Counted from the stretch's first letter, positions 28,192-37,678 are shown. The stretch: DNA of 64,000 bases from AWTP1-13 sp963797005 (GCA_963797005.1 CAWCOF010000002.1:152848-216847), one strand, 5' to 3'. The notes: generated from the sequence alone by a model not told the origin. A program made the numbers and translations.

Positions 28192-29566
28192 GTGCGCACC
28201 GATCTTTTCGACTTCGACCTGCCCGACGACGCCATCGCGCTGGAGCCCGCCGTCCCGCGCGATGCGGCGCGCCTGCTCGTGGTGCGGCCGACCCCTCCCT
28301 CTCCCCGCGCCCTACCGCCCTCACCATACGCGCCATCAGCGCGGGGAGAGGGTCGGGGTGAGGGGCAGCGACAAACGCCGGCGCAAGCGGCTGCCCCTCA
28401 CCCTAACCCTCTCCCCGCAAGCGGGGAGAGGGGACTGCTCGAGTTCGAGGATCGCGTCGTTCGCGATCTGCCGGACCTGCTGCGGCCGGGCGATGCGCTG
28501 GTGCTCAACGACACGCGCGTGATCCGGGCGGCGCTCACCGGCGAGCGCCTGCGCGGCGAGAACCGGGCCTTCGTCCAATTCAATCTGCACCGGCGGATCG
28601 ACGAGAGCCGCTGGCGCGCCTTCGCCCGGCCGGCGAAGCGGCTCAGCCTGGGCGATCGCATCCGCTTCGGCAATGAAGGCCGCGTGTGCCTGCTCGGCGT
28701 GCTCGATGCGACGGTTGCCGCCATCGGCGAGGCGGGAGAGGTGGAGCTCTCCTTCAACCTGCACGGGCCCTATCTCGACGAGGCCATCGACGCGCTGGGC
28801 GATCCGCCGCTGCCGCCCTACATCGCCGGCAAGCGCGCCGTGACGCCCGAGGACGCCGAGCGCTATCAGACCGTCTACGCGCGCCGGGAAGGGGCCGTGG
28901 CTGCGCCGACGGCCGGCCTGCATTTCACGGACCAGCTTGCTGGCAGCGCTGGAAGCGCGCGGTGTCTCGCGCCACTTCGTGACGCTGCATGTCGGCGCCG
29001 GCACGTTCCTGCCCGTCAAGGCGGAGGATACGGCCGAGCACCGCATGCATGCGGAGTGGGGCGAGATTTCCGCCGACACGGCCGAAGCGCTCAACAAGGT
29101 GCGAAACGCCGGGGGGCGCATCGTGGCAGTCGGCACCACCGCCCTGCGACTCCTTGAGACGGCTGCCAGTGTGGTCCCCTCCCCCGTCGTGCCGGAGGCG
29201 CGCACCAAGGTTGTGGGGGAGGGACAGGGTGGGGGGGAAGCACAAACCTCCTTCGTCGGGATTCCCCCCACCCCTAACCCCTCCCCGCAAGGGGGAGGGG
29301 AACCCTGGCGGCGTTCGCGGAGCGGGGTCATCCAGCCGTTCGCCGGGGAGACGCGGCTGTTCATCACGCCGGGTTATCGCTTCAGGGCCGTCGACCTGCT
29401 GCTCACCAATTTCCATCTGCCGCGGTCGACGCTGTTCATGCTGGTGGCGGCGTTCAGCGGGCTCGACGTCATGCAGCGCGCCTACGCCCACGCCATCCGG
29501 TCGGGCTACCGCTTCTATTCGTATGGGGACGCCTGCCTGCTCCATCCCGCGGCGGCCCGCGCATGA
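28192..29566 (+). CDS. queA: S-adenosylmethionine:tRNA ribosyltransferase-isomerase with two in-frame repeat insertions (one frameshift)
   Basis: QueA transfers and isomerises ribose from SAM onto preQ1 in tRNA, the step before queuosine. It starts at GTG 28192 (RTDLFDFDLPDDAIALEP). Residues 34-81 are encoded by a family B repeat, after which the family sequence resumes at LLEFEDRVVRDLPDLL. A second repeat adds about 45 residues between LRLLETAA and IQPFAGETRLFITPGYRF. Both keep the frame. One extra base at 28938-28939 shifts the frame after AAPTAGLHFTDQL; removal gives 457 residues against roughly 350-360 usual. The end overlaps tgt by ATGA, as expected for a queA-tgt operon. The frameshift is probably an error; the repeats are real sequence. 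Confidence 0.85.
28291..28434. repeat. Family B palindromic repeat inside queA, copy 1
   Basis: Two nested inverted pairs are visible: CTCCCTCTCCCCGCGCC against GCGCGGGGAGAGGG, and CCTCACCCTAACCCTCTCCC, whose CTCTCCCCGC half pairs with GCGGGGAGAG. GGGGTGAGGGGCAGC also pairs with GCTGCCCCTCACCC. The unit is read in frame as a proline, alanine and glycine-rich stretch at about residues 34-81 of QueA. Confidence 0.85.
29168..29312. repeat. Family B palindromic repeat inside queA, copy 2
   Basis: The unit runs from GTGGTCCCCTCCCCC to GGGGGAGGGGAACCC. CACCCCTAACCCCTCCCC near its right end matches the intergenic copies at 34690, 37588 and 46935. It is in frame and adds a proline- and glycine-rich stretch to QueA in place of two or three family residues. 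Confidence 0.85.
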
Positions 29567-30711
29567 CGGATCGCTTCGCGTTCACGCTGCACAAGACGGA
29601 TGCCGGCGCGCGGCTCGGCGAGATCGCAACGCCCCGAGGCATCGTGCGCACGCCGGCCTTCATGCCGGTGGGCACCGCCGCCACCGTCAAGGCCCTCTAT
29701 CCCGACCAGCTCAAGGCCGCCGGCGCCGACATCGTGCTCGCCAACACCTATCACCTGATGCTGCGGCCGGGCCCGGAGCGCATCGCAGGTCTCGGCGGCC
29801 TGCACACCTTCATGCGCTGGGACGGGCCGATCCTGACCGACTCCGGCGGCTTCCAGGTGATGAGCCTGTCGAAGCTGCGGCGGATCACGGACGAGGGCGT
29901 CACGTTCCAATCGCACATCGACGGCGCCACGCACGTGCTGACGCCGGAGCGCGCCATCGAGATCCAGTGCCTGCTCGGCGCCGATATCCAGATGCAACTC
30001 GACGAGTGCATCGAGCTGCCGGCGAGCCGCGAGGAGACGCAACGCGCGATGGAGCGTTCCCTGGCGTGGGGCGCGCGCAGCCAGCGCGCGTTCGAGCGGC
30101 TGCGGGAGACGGAGATCGCCAAGCCGGGTCAGGCGCTGTTCGGCATCGTCCAGGGCGGGGCCGATCCGGAGCTGCGCCGGCGATCTGCCGATGCGGTGGT
30201 CGGGATGGGCTTTGCCGGCAATGCCGTCGGCGGCCTCGCGGTCGGGGAGACGCAGGCAACGATGCTCGAAATCCTGGAGCTGACCGCGCAACGCCTGCCC
30301 GCCGACAAGCCGCGCTATCTCATGGGGGTTGGTACGCCGATCGACCTCATAGAGAGCGTGGCGCGCGGGGCCGATATGTTCGATTGCGTGATGCCCACCC
30401 GCTCCGGCCGTCACGGGCAGGCCTTCACCTGGGGCGGCAAGGTGAACCTGCGCAACGCCAGGCACGCCGACGATCCAAGGCCGCTCGATCCCGAAAGCAG
30501 CTGTCCCGCCGCGCGCGACTATTCCCGCGCCTACCTGCATCACCTCGTGAAGTCCGAGGAGTATCTGGGCGCCATGCTGCTCTCGTGGGCCAACGTGGCG
30601 TTCTATCAGGAGCTGATGGGCGCGATGCGCGCGGCGATCGCCGAGGGACGCTTTGCGCGCTGGGCAGCGCAGACCAAGGCGCGCCTTCGGAAAGAGGCGC
30701 CCGCCGCCTAG
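29563..30711 (+). CDS. tgt: tRNA-guanine transglycosylase with altered zinc site
   Basis: This 382-residue enzyme exchanges guanine 34 for preQ1 in tRNAs with GUN anticodons. The acid D93 (LTDSGGFQ), the nucleophile D274 (FDCVMPTR) and the substrate loops are intact. The zinc site is not: where E. coli has C302, C304, C307 and H333, this protein has S312, C314, A317 and A343, read from ESSCPAARDYSRAYLHHL and LLSWANVAFYQ. The fold around it is otherwise well kept, which suggests a zinc-free variant and not a dead enzyme. It overlaps queA by four bases and is intact. Confidence 0.94.
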   Translation: MTDRFAFTLHKTDAGARLGEIATPRGIVRTPAFMPVGTAATVKALYPDQLKAAGADIVLANTYHLMLRPGPERIAGLGGLHTFMRWDGPILTDSGGFQVMSLSKLRRITDEGVTFQSHIDGATHVLTPERAIEIQCLLGADIQMQLDECIELPASREETQRAMERSLAWGARSQRAFERLRETEIAKPGQALFGIVQGGADPELRRRSADAVVGMGFAGNAVGGLAVGETQATMLEILELTAQRLPADKPRYLMGVGTPIDLIESVARGADMFDCVMPTRSGRHGQAFTWGGKVNLRNARHADDPRPLDPESSCPAARDYSRAYLHHLVKSEEYLGAMLLSWANVAFYQELMGAMRAAIAEGRFARWAAQTKARLRKEAPAA

Positions 30712-30737
30712 ACTAGCCGGCGGACGGCGGACGATGA

Positions 30738-31217
30738 TCACGACCGGTCCAGATGGTCCAGCGGCAGCGCCGCTCCGGCCTTGAGTGTCTGCAAGGCGAT
30801 GTTGCTGCGCACCTCCCGGACGATCGGCAGGCTCAGCAGCTTGCCCACTAGGAAATGCTGGTAGCACTCCAGGTCCGGCACGACGACTTCGAGCAGGTAG
30901 TCGGCACCGCCCGAAACCATGTGGCAGGCCACGATTTCAGGAATGGCGAGCATGGCCTCTTCGAAGCCTTCGGCGCGCTCGTTGGCGTGGGCCTCGATCT
31001 TTACCTCGACGAAGACGGTGAAGCCGAGCCCGATCCGGCCCCGATGGAGCATCGCGCGATAGGCCTCGATGAAGCCGTCGCGCTCCAACCGCTTCACACG
31101 CCGCAGGCATGGCGAGGGCGACAGCCCCACGCGGTCGGCAAGCTCCACATTGCTGAGCCGCCCGTCGGACTGCAGCGCCGCGACGATGCGTCGGTCAATT
31201 GCATCCAATTTTGGCAT
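30738..31217 (-). CDS. Lrp/AsnC family transcriptional regulator
   Basis: This regulator of about 159 residues has an N-terminal helix-turn-helix (LDAIDRRIVAALQSDGRLSNVELADRVGLSPSPCLRRVKRLE) and a C-terminal RAM ligand-binding domain with the conserved MVSGGADYLLEVVVPD segment. The family senses amino acids and often controls a neighbouring gene. The divergent neighbour is the NTF2-like gene at 31350, and a LysE-type or amino-acid target is not adjacent. Start ATG 31217 is chosen because LDAID begins the family domain; an ATG at 31235 is possible. Confidence 0.9.
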   Translation of the reverse strand: MPKLDAIDRRIVAALQSDGRLSNVELADRVGLSPSPCLRRVKRLERDGFIEAYRAMLHRGRIGLGFTVFVEVKIEAHANERAEGFEEAMLAIPEIVACHMVSGGADYLLEVVVPDLECYQHFLVGKLLSLPIVREVRSNIALQTLKAGAALPLDHLDRS

Positions 31218-31349
31218 ATCTGCGCTCTGTAACATGGTGAACAGGCATAAGATGGCGGAACGGCGCTATTTCCTAGCACAGTTCGCAAGGACATGCCCAG
31301 GCTGATCGGGGCATAGAGTGGGCATCAAAGCCAATCGAGGGAGGTGAGG

Positions 31350-31742
31350 ATGGCGGGTGCGAGAGATTTGGCAGGGCTGATGGCGGCCGTGCAGCGGTAT
31401 TTCGACCTGATGTACGATTCCGATGTGTCGCGCTTCGACCAGGTATTCCGGCCGTCCGCTCAGCTGCACGGATTCCAGGAAGGGCAGATGACCATGTGGT
31501 CCGCCGAGAAGTTCAAAGATGTCATCGCCGGCCGACCGTCGCCAATGTCGGTGAAGGCACCTCGCCAGGAGGAGGTCCTGCTCGTGGACTTCGCTTCCCC
31601 CACGCAAGCCCTCGTCAAGGTGCGCGTGAGGATCAACGCCATCGTGTTCCTGGATTACCTTGCGTATCACCGCATCGACGGCGAGTGGCTGATCACGTCG
31701 AAGGCCTACCACGTCGAACACCGGCACCCCGCGGCGGCGTGA
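31350..31742 (+). CDS. NTF2-like fold protein
   Basis: This 130-residue protein has the cone-shaped NTF2/SnoaL-like pattern: an N-terminal helix (LMAAVQRYFDLMYDSDVSRFDQVF), then strands ending in a DYLAYHRIDGEWLITSKAYHVE pattern seen in putative lumazine-binding or nuclear-transport-factor-2-like proteins. The function is unknown. GAGG lies five bases before the ATG; a GTG at 31344 is in frame. It is divergent from the Lrp regulator with about 130 bases between. Confidence 0.7.
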   Translation: MAGARDLAGLMAAVQRYFDLMYDSDVSRFDQVFRPSAQLHGFQEGQMTMWSAEKFKDVIAGRPSPMSVKAPRQEEVLLVDFASPTQALVKVRVRINAIVFLDYLAYHRIDGEWLITSKAYHVEHRHPAAA

Positions 31743-31744
31743 CA

Positions 31745-32689
31745 TCACCGTTGCGGCGTGGCCTCGGAGGTGATGGCGACGGCGGCGGCGCGCAGCGTCG
31801 CCCGCTCGCGCTGGAAGAGGTAGAGCCCCGACAGGATGACGACAGCGGCGCCGGAGAGCGTCCACCAGTCGGGCACCTGGCCGAACACGAGAAAGCCGGC
31901 GGTCGAGTGGGTGAGCAGGCTGATGTAGAGGAACGGCGCCACGGTGGAGGCCGGCGCATAGCGGTGCGCCAGGATGAACACGTAGTGGCCGAGCCCGCCG
32001 TAGACGCCCATCGAGAAGAGCAGCACCCATTCCAGGGTCGACGCCGGCCATACCCACTGCAGCAGGGCCAGCGGGGCGACCATCACCGTGCCGGCGAACA
32101 GGGAATAGAACAGCGTGACCTCCGCGCGGTCGAAGCCGGCCAGGTGACGCGTGATCAGGCTGAACACGGCGTAGCTGAGCATGGCGCCGAACGAGAACAG
32201 GAACGCCGGGTGGAACTCGCCGTATCCCGGACGCAGGGCGAGGAGGATGCCGGCAAACCCCACCATCGTGCCGAGCGCGCGCCGCCAGCCGATCCATTCG
32301 CCGAGAAACGGACCCGCCAGCATCGCCACGGTGAGCGGCGTCAGAAAGCCGATGGTGGTGGTCTGGTCGAGGCGCAGGTGGCGCAGCGCCAGGAAGTTGA
32401 AGGCCGTCGACGACAGCAGCAAAAGCGAGCGCAGGAGCTGCAACTGCAACTTCGAGGTCTGCAAGAGGCGCGGTACCGCGATCAGCCCCAAGGCCGCGAC
32501 CATGGCCAGGAACTGGCCGAGGAAGCGCATCCAGATGACCTGGGCTGCGGGCAACTCGGTGGCGGTCCCGAGGTACTTGGCGGTGGTGTCGAGGCAGGCG
32601 AACAGCGCCCAGGCAAGGCACATGAGACCGATCGCGCGAAGAGGGCGCGTGCTGGAAGCAGTGGCGGGGTCGACGACGACCTTCTGCAT
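31745..32689 (-). CDS. DMT superfamily (EamA) transporter
   Basis: This 314-residue protein has ten hydrophobic segments and two EamA-type halves. Typical segments are AWALFACLDTTAKYLG at the first helix, ALRHLRLDQTTTIGFLTPL in the first half, and ILAHRYAPASTVAPFLYISLL in the second. The substrate is unknown; such proteins export amino acids, purines or other metabolites. ATG 32689 fits the family start; the open frame extends upstream without similarity. Its stop is three bases from that of the convergent NTF2-like gene. Confidence 0.85.
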   Translation of the reverse strand: MQKVVVDPATASSTRPLRAIGLMCLAWALFACLDTTAKYLGTATELPAAQVIWMRFLGQFLAMVAALGLIAVPRLLQTSKLQLQLLRSLLLLSSTAFNFLALRHLRLDQTTTIGFLTPLTVAMLAGPFLGEWIGWRRALGTMVGFAGILLALRPGYGEFHPAFLFSFGAMLSYAVFSLITRHLAGFDRAEVTLFYSLFAGTVMVAPLALLQWVWPASTLEWVLLFSMGVYGGLGHYVFILAHRYAPASTVAPFLYISLLTHSTAGFLVFGQVPDWWTLSGAAVVILSGLYLFQRERATLRAAAVAITSEATPQR

Positions 32690-32853
32690 CGGGGGCTGGA
32701 GGCTGGGTGTTCGGGTGTGCGCGGCTATCGGGCCCCTTATACCCAGCAATGGGGCGCACGTGAGCCCCGGCGGGAGCATGGCTGCTTGGGGTGTTGCAGC
32801 GCACGGCGTGCAGGCCGATCAAGCGGCGCAAACGCGCGTTTCGCCCCGGCAGG

Positions 32854-34394
32854 CTATTGCGCGTAAGCCTGTTGCGGCGCGTAGACGCTGCTCGCGGGCG
32901 CAGGCTCGCCTTCGGGCGCCTGCCGGTAGAGCCCGGGCGAGACCTCGCTATAGGCCGCGCGCCTGAAGAGGCGGCGCGCCGTGGCGCTGTCGGGGTGGAC
33001 CTCGGCGTAGAACGGCTGCCGCTCGATGAGGAACCTGCCGCCTCCAGGGCCGCCGTGGCGATGCCGCAGCCATGGCTCGCGGGCTCCACGTAGATGCTGA
33101 CGCCCAGAGCAATGGGCTCGAGGCGGTGGCCGCCCACTTCCGGGGAGCAGCGATCGAGGCGCACGGCGCCAACGTCCCTGTTGCCCTTGACGACAATGGA
33201 GAATGGCCCGGCGGCGATATCGGCGAGCCGCTCCCTGAGCCAGGCGACGTGCGCCTCCCACGTCGGCGGCGCCGGACTGGGGATGTGACGCCGCACGACC
33301 GGGAACTGCTCCCATTGGAACAGAAGCTCGGCGTCGGCCATGGTGGCGGGGCGCAAGGTGACCGCCTCGCCGTCTCGCGCGAGCCAGGGCGACAGCGCGC
33401 CGGCGACCCGGCGGGCCCCGAGACCGTCGCAGGCAACCGCCGCACGCCCGGCCATCTGCCTCAGCCGTGCCGGATCGTCGGCGAGGTCGCGCAAGGCGTG
33501 CGCGACGGCGTCGGGGGTGAGCGAGCCCGCAGGGCCCAGGTCGACGACAATGCCGGCCTCGGCGAGCGCAGCGGCAACGTCGCATGGACCATCCGCGGCG
33601 CTGATCATGATGGTCGGCAGGCCAAGGCAGCAGCGTTCCCAGACGGCGCCGCCGCCGGTGCCGATGGCAAGATCGCACGCGCCGATCAGGCGGTGCATGT
33701 CTACCGTCAAGCCATGGGCGACGACCCGCATGCCGCCCCTCTGCATGGGCAGCTTCCAGGCGTCCTGCGCCACCACGTGAAGCTCTCCGAGGAAGCCCGA
33801 CGCGCGGCAGCCCTCGAGAACGACATCGAGCGCCGGCCGAACGCCGCAGCCGCCACCCAACGCCAGCATGATCCTCTCGGGCATCCGGCTGGAGGCGCGC
33901 CGCGCCAGGGCCCTGGGTCGCGCCTTGGCAAAGGCGGACGGCAGGAGCGCATAGCTCGGGCCCAGCAGGAGCCTGGTGTCCGTGGCAACGAGGGGCGCAT
34001 AGGCGCCGGGCGCGCGACCGAACGTGGGATCGAGCAGCATGTCTGCCGCATGCCGGCGGAACGGCCGATCGTCGAGGACGAGGCTCGTTTGGCACCAGCC
34101 GCCGAGCGCGGTCTCGTGCTGGATGCCGAGGCGATAGCTGTCCAGGACGAAGAGATCGCAGCCCTCGGGCACCAAGGCCCTGACCGCGTCGGGATCGTCG
34201 ACCGCATGCGCCTCGATGATCTCCGCCGGCAGGTGCGTGAAACGCGCGAGCGCGGCCCGGGTCCCGGGGAGACTGAGGAAGCGGCAGGTCCAGCCGCGCT
34301 CGTTGAGGGCCTCGGCCAGCGCCAGACATCGCATGAGGTGGGCGGTGCCGATGCTGCGGCCCGCGTCGCACCGAAAGATGGCCTGCTGCGTCAT
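32854..34394 (-). CDS. PseG-like UDP-sugar hydrolase fused to GNAT acetyltransferase (one frameshift)
   Basis: Residues 1-340 match PseG, the hydrolase that removes UDP during pseudaminic acid synthesis: IFRCDAGRSIGTAHLMRCLALAEAL at the N-terminus, LDSYRLG, and the nucleotide site GTGGGAVWERCCLGLP. From residue 345 a GNAT domain follows (VTLRPATMADAELLFQWEQ to EPASHGCGIATAALEAA), like PseH, the N-acetyltransferase of the same pathway. A missing base near 33037 shifts the frame before the last 60 residues (RFLIERQPFYAEVHPDSATA); correction gives 513 residues. No other pseudaminic acid gene is in the window. The fusion implies two consecutive or linked steps. Confidence 0.8.
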
Positions 34395-34899
34395 GCGTAC
34401 TCACCCGCCCCCGCTCGCAGATCGCTACGCCGATACAGTCGAGCCCGGACGCGCTTGGTCCATCACGACGATCATGGAAATTGTCCGCAACGCCCGCACC
34501 CGACGAATCGGGAGCGCACTTTTAGGAGAGCCAGGCGCGGAGGAGAACGGCGGCGGGGCAGAGGATTGTTGAGGACCACGCCAGCCGATGTCCTGCACCG
34601 GCTGCACGAGTGGGTGGCCTCTGTTGACGACCGCGCTAGAGGACCGTGGCCTGCGTTGACGGCGCGACCCGTGGATATGGCGAACCTTGGCAGCGGCTCC
34701 CCTCCCCCTTGCGGGGAGGGGATGGGGGTGGGGGTAAAAAGCTCGAGCACTCCTGTGGCTTCACCCCACCCCTAACCCCTCCCCGTCGTGTCGAAGACGC
34801 GCCTTCGGCACGATGGGGAGGGGAATCGGGCGTTGCTCGCATCGCGGCTCACGGCCCATCGGTCCCGGGTATCCGGCTGCGATCCGCGTTGAGCACAGC
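34395..34899. other. Non-coding region with promoter and repeat
   Basis: This 505-base stretch lies upstream of the PseG-like gene and downstream of the acyl-CoA-dehydrogenase-like gene. No open frame looks coding. The right half holds a family B repeat. Confidence 0.5.
34690..34832. repeat. Family B palindromic repeat, double unit
   Basis: A hairpin CCCTCCCC-CTTGC-GGGGAGGG is followed by CACCCCACCCCTAACCCC and a second hairpin CCTCCCCGTCGTG with CACGATGGGGAGG. The two hairpins resemble those in queA copy 2 and in the peroxidase gene. Confidence 0.75.
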
Positions 34900-36078
34900 T
34901 CAGGCGAACCAGAGGCTGGGCTCGAGGCCCAGGAGGTAGGCGCCGACCTCCTGCAGGTGCGACTTGCGGCCCTGCAGCTGTTGCGTGACGGTGCGGATGT
35001 CGCGGAAACGGCGCTCGAAGGGACCGGACGCGAAGATGGCGCTGGCGCCGGCCACGTCCCAGGCGACATCGGCGACCGCGCGGGCCTCGTGAATGGCAAA
35101 GGTGGCGGCCATGCGGATATCGATGCGCTGCGGCACGGTCAGCTCATTGGTGGCCACCACGCTTTGCCAGACGCGCTCGGCGGTGGACTGCACGTAGCCG
35201 CGGGCAGAGCGCCACCGCGCCTCCGCCTCGCCGATCTGGAACTGGATCAGGTGGTTCTCGATGAGCGAGGTCTTGGCCATGCGCGGCTTCTTCTCGGTTG
35301 CCAGCGCGACGGTGGCGTCCAGCATCGCCCTGGCAAGGCCCAGCGCCACGGCCGAGAAGCCGATCGCGAAATAGCTGTTCAAGGGGAACTTGTAGAGCGG
35401 GCTTGGGATCTTCACCTGCTCGAGATGCTCCCGGTTGACCGAAAAGCCGCTGGGGACGAAGGCCTCCTTGATGCGGAAGCCGCCGCTGTTGGTGGCGTTG
35501 AGGCCGATCACGTCCCAATTGTTGATCCACTGGGCGGTGCCGGCCGGTACCAGGAAGATGGTGGCCGCATCGGGTGGCGTGATCCGGGCGCCGCTCTTGT
35601 CGAAGACGGGGGCATGCAGGCCGAGCCAGGTCGCGTGCCGGCTGCCGCTCGACATCATCCACTCCCCGCTGAGGCGGTGTCCGCCCTCGACCTCCTCGGC
35701 ACGGGCATTGATGGGCGGCCCCCAGCTGAGTGCCGCGCGCGGCTCGCCCCAGATCTTGCGGGCAACCGCCGGGTCGACCGCGCTGGCGGTTGCCGCGCAG
35801 CCGTTCATCTGGCCGACGCACCAGGCCGTGCTGCCGTCCAGCTTGGCCAGGGCCTCCAGGGCGCGGAACCAGGTGCCGAGATCGACCTCCTCGCCGCCGT
35901 AGGCGCGGGGCAGAAGCATGCGGAAGAGCCGCTGCTCATGCAGCGCGTCGACGACTTGCGGGGCCAGTTGGCCGAGTGCCTCGCTCTCGGCAGCCGATTT
36001 CTCGAGCACGGGGGCGATCAGGGCGATGCGCTCGACCGGTCCGATCGCATTGGTGGCAGGTGTGCCGGTGTCGGGCAT
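34900..36078 (-). CDS. Acyl-CoA dehydrogenase-fold flavoprotein (DszC/HpaH-like)
   Basis: This 392-residue protein has the acyl-CoA dehydrogenase fold: an N-terminal helical domain (LAPQVVDALHEQRLFRMLLPRAYGGEEVD), a middle beta domain, and a C-terminal helical bundle of the HpaH/DszC type. That subgroup contains two-component flavin monooxygenases, so it may use reduced flavin and oxygen on an aromatic or sulfur compound instead of oxidising an acyl-CoA. No flavin reductase is adjacent. Start ATG 36078. It is divergent from the M24 peptidase gene. Confidence 0.8.
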   Translation of the reverse strand: MPDTGTPATNAIGPVERIALIAPVLEKSAAESEALGQLAPQVVDALHEQRLFRMLLPRAYGGEEVDLGTWFRALEALAKLDGSTAWCVGQMNGCAATASAVDPAVARKIWGEPRAALSWGPPINARAEEVEGGHRLSGEWMMSSGSRHATWLGLHAPVFDKSGARITPPDAATIFLVPAGTAQWINNWDVIGLNATNSGGFRIKEAFVPSGFSVNREHLEQVKIPSPLYKFPLNSYFAIGFSAVALGLARAMLDATVALATEKKPRMAKTSLIENHLIQFQIGEAEARWRSARGYVQSTAERVWQSVVATNELTVPQRIDIRMAATFAIHEARAVADVAWDVAGASAIFASGPFERRFRDIRTVTQQLQGRKSHLQEVGAYLLGLEPSLWFA

Positions 36079-36399
36079 GAAACGGGAATGCTCCTTCGAT
36101 CGCGTCTTGCGGGACGGCCGCACACGTGGTCCGCGCCGGCGTCCCACGCCTCCCAAGTCCCAATACTTTCGCAGACTACCGGAGGGGATGCCAGCGCAAG
36201 CTCGGGGCAGGCAGCGGGGTCCGAGGCGGCCCGCGCGGGGGGCGTTCGAGCGGTCCAACGCAACCTTTGCTCTGGAGCCCCCGAGCCTGATATTTATGAG
36301 GGCGGAACGATACGGCGACACCGAGCCGGCACGGACAGCCGCCGGCGGTGAGACCATCAAACGTAAGGCGCAAACGCCTTTGCCCGAGGAGAGGACCCC
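36079..36399. other. Divergent spacer between flavoprotein and M24 peptidase
   Basis: This stretch of 321 bases holds no supported gene. It must contain both promoters. I see no strong palindrome or repeat. GAGGAGAGGACCCC just before 36400 is the ribosome binding site of the peptidase gene. Confidence 0.5.
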
Positions 36400-37581
36400 A
36401 TGCTCGATGTAGCCAAGCCCGCGCAAGCCATCCCGTTCGACACCAAGCACCTCGACCGCCTCATGGACGAGGCCGGCATCGACGTCCTCATCGCCAACTC
36501 CAAGCACAACATCCAGTACCTGCTGGGCGGGCACCGCTCCATCTTCTTCGACTACATGGATGCGATGGGCATCAGCCGGTATCTGCCGCTGCTGGTGTAC
36601 TTCAAGGGCGCGCCGGAGAAGGCCGCCTACTTCGGGCATCGGCTCGAGGCGCATCAAAAGGAAGTGGCGCCGTTCTGGACGCCGGTGAGCAATACGAACT
36701 CCGGCGGCTCGCTCGATGCGATGGCGAAGGCGGTCGATCACGTGCGCAAGGCCGGCGCCAAGGCCCAGCGCGTCGGCGTGGAGATGGCGTTCCTTCCCGC
36801 CGATGCCGCCGCCGCGCTGAAGAAGGGGCTTGCCGACAGCGAGATCAAGGACGGGCTGTTCGTGCTGGAGCGCCTGCGCGCCGTGAAGCGGCCCGACGAG
36901 CTGGCTCTGCTGCGCAAGGCCTCGGAGCTGGTGGTCGATTCGATGAAGGCGACCATGGCCAAGGCGCATCCGGGCATGAGCAAGAGGGAGCTGTTCGAGA
37001 CGCTGCGCCGGGAAGAAGTGAACCGCGGGCTCACCTTCGAGTATCTGCTGCTGACGGCGGGCAGCAGCCTCAACCGGGCGCCCTCCGACTACAAGCTGGC
37101 CAGGGGCGATATCATGTCGCTCGACTCGGGCGCCAACTACCACGGCTATATCGGCGACGTGTGCCGCATGGCGATCCTCGGCGAGCCGGACGCGGAGCTC
37201 GAGGACATGCTGGGCGAGATCGAGATGATCCAGCGCGCCGCCATGAAGCCGATCAAGGCCGGTGCGCCGGCCTCGGCGATCTACGCGGTGGGCGACCCGC
37301 TCTGCGCCAAGTCCAAGCACGCCGAGCACATGCACTTCCTGGCGCACGGCATGGGGCTTGTCAGCCACGAGGCGCCGCGGCTGACGACGCGCATGGGCTA
37401 TGACGCCTACGATGCGGAGCGGCCGCTGGAAGCCGGCATGGTGGTGTCGGTCGAGACCACGCTGCAGCATCCCAAGCGCGGCTTCATCAAGCTGGAGGAT
37501 ACCGTGGCGGTGACGGAGACCGGCCACGAGGTCTACGGCGACGGCGGCCGCGGCTGGAACCGTGCGGGCACGGGTGCGTAG
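36400..37581 (+). CDS. M24 family metallopeptidase (Xaa-Pro/creatinase type)
   Basis: This 393-residue protein has the two-domain creatinase/prolidase layout. The N-terminal domain (1-165) contains NSKHNIQYLLGGHR. The pita-bread domain carries the five metal ligands: the aspartates in LDSGANYHGYIGDVCR, the histidine in HFLAHGMGLVSHEAP and the glutamates in VSVETTLQ and KLEDTVAV. It is either a dipeptidase of proline-containing peptides or one of the C-N hydrolases of this fold. It stands alone, with a family B repeat just after its stop. Confidence 0.88.
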   Translation: MLDVAKPAQAIPFDTKHLDRLMDEAGIDVLIANSKHNIQYLLGGHRSIFFDYMDAMGISRYLPLLVYFKGAPEKAAYFGHRLEAHQKEVAPFWTPVSNTNSGGSLDAMAKAVDHVRKAGAKAQRVGVEMAFLPADAAAALKKGLADSEIKDGLFVLERLRAVKRPDELALLRKASELVVDSMKATMAKAHPGMSKRELFETLRREEVNRGLTFEYLLLTAGSSLNRAPSDYKLARGDIMSLDSGANYHGYIGDVCRMAILGEPDAELEDMLGEIEMIQRAAMKPIKAGAPASAIYAVGDPLCAKSKHAEHMHFLAHGMGLVSHEAPRLTTRMGYDAYDAERPLEAGMVVSVETTLQHPKRGFIKLEDTVAVTETGHEVYGDGGRGWNRAGTGA

Positions 37582-37587
37582 CAGCCG

Positions 37588-37635
37588 TAGACACCCCACC
37601 CCTAACCCCTCCCCGTCAAGGGGAGGGGAATCTCG
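37588..37635. repeat. Family B palindromic repeat, single unit
   Basis: CACCCCACCCCTAACCCC is followed by the hairpin CCCCTCCCC-GTCAA-GGGGAGGGG. It lies just after the M24 stop and can act as a terminator-like hairpin, though no T-run follows. Confidence 0.75.
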
Positions 37636-37678
37636 GTAGTGACGCAAGATCGGGTATACCAGAGGTGACCCGCTGAGG

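Noticed and set aside
28192..29566. queA as two separate genes
   Set aside because: The two frames join into one QueA after removal of one base, and the second part has no ribosome binding site or independent domain.
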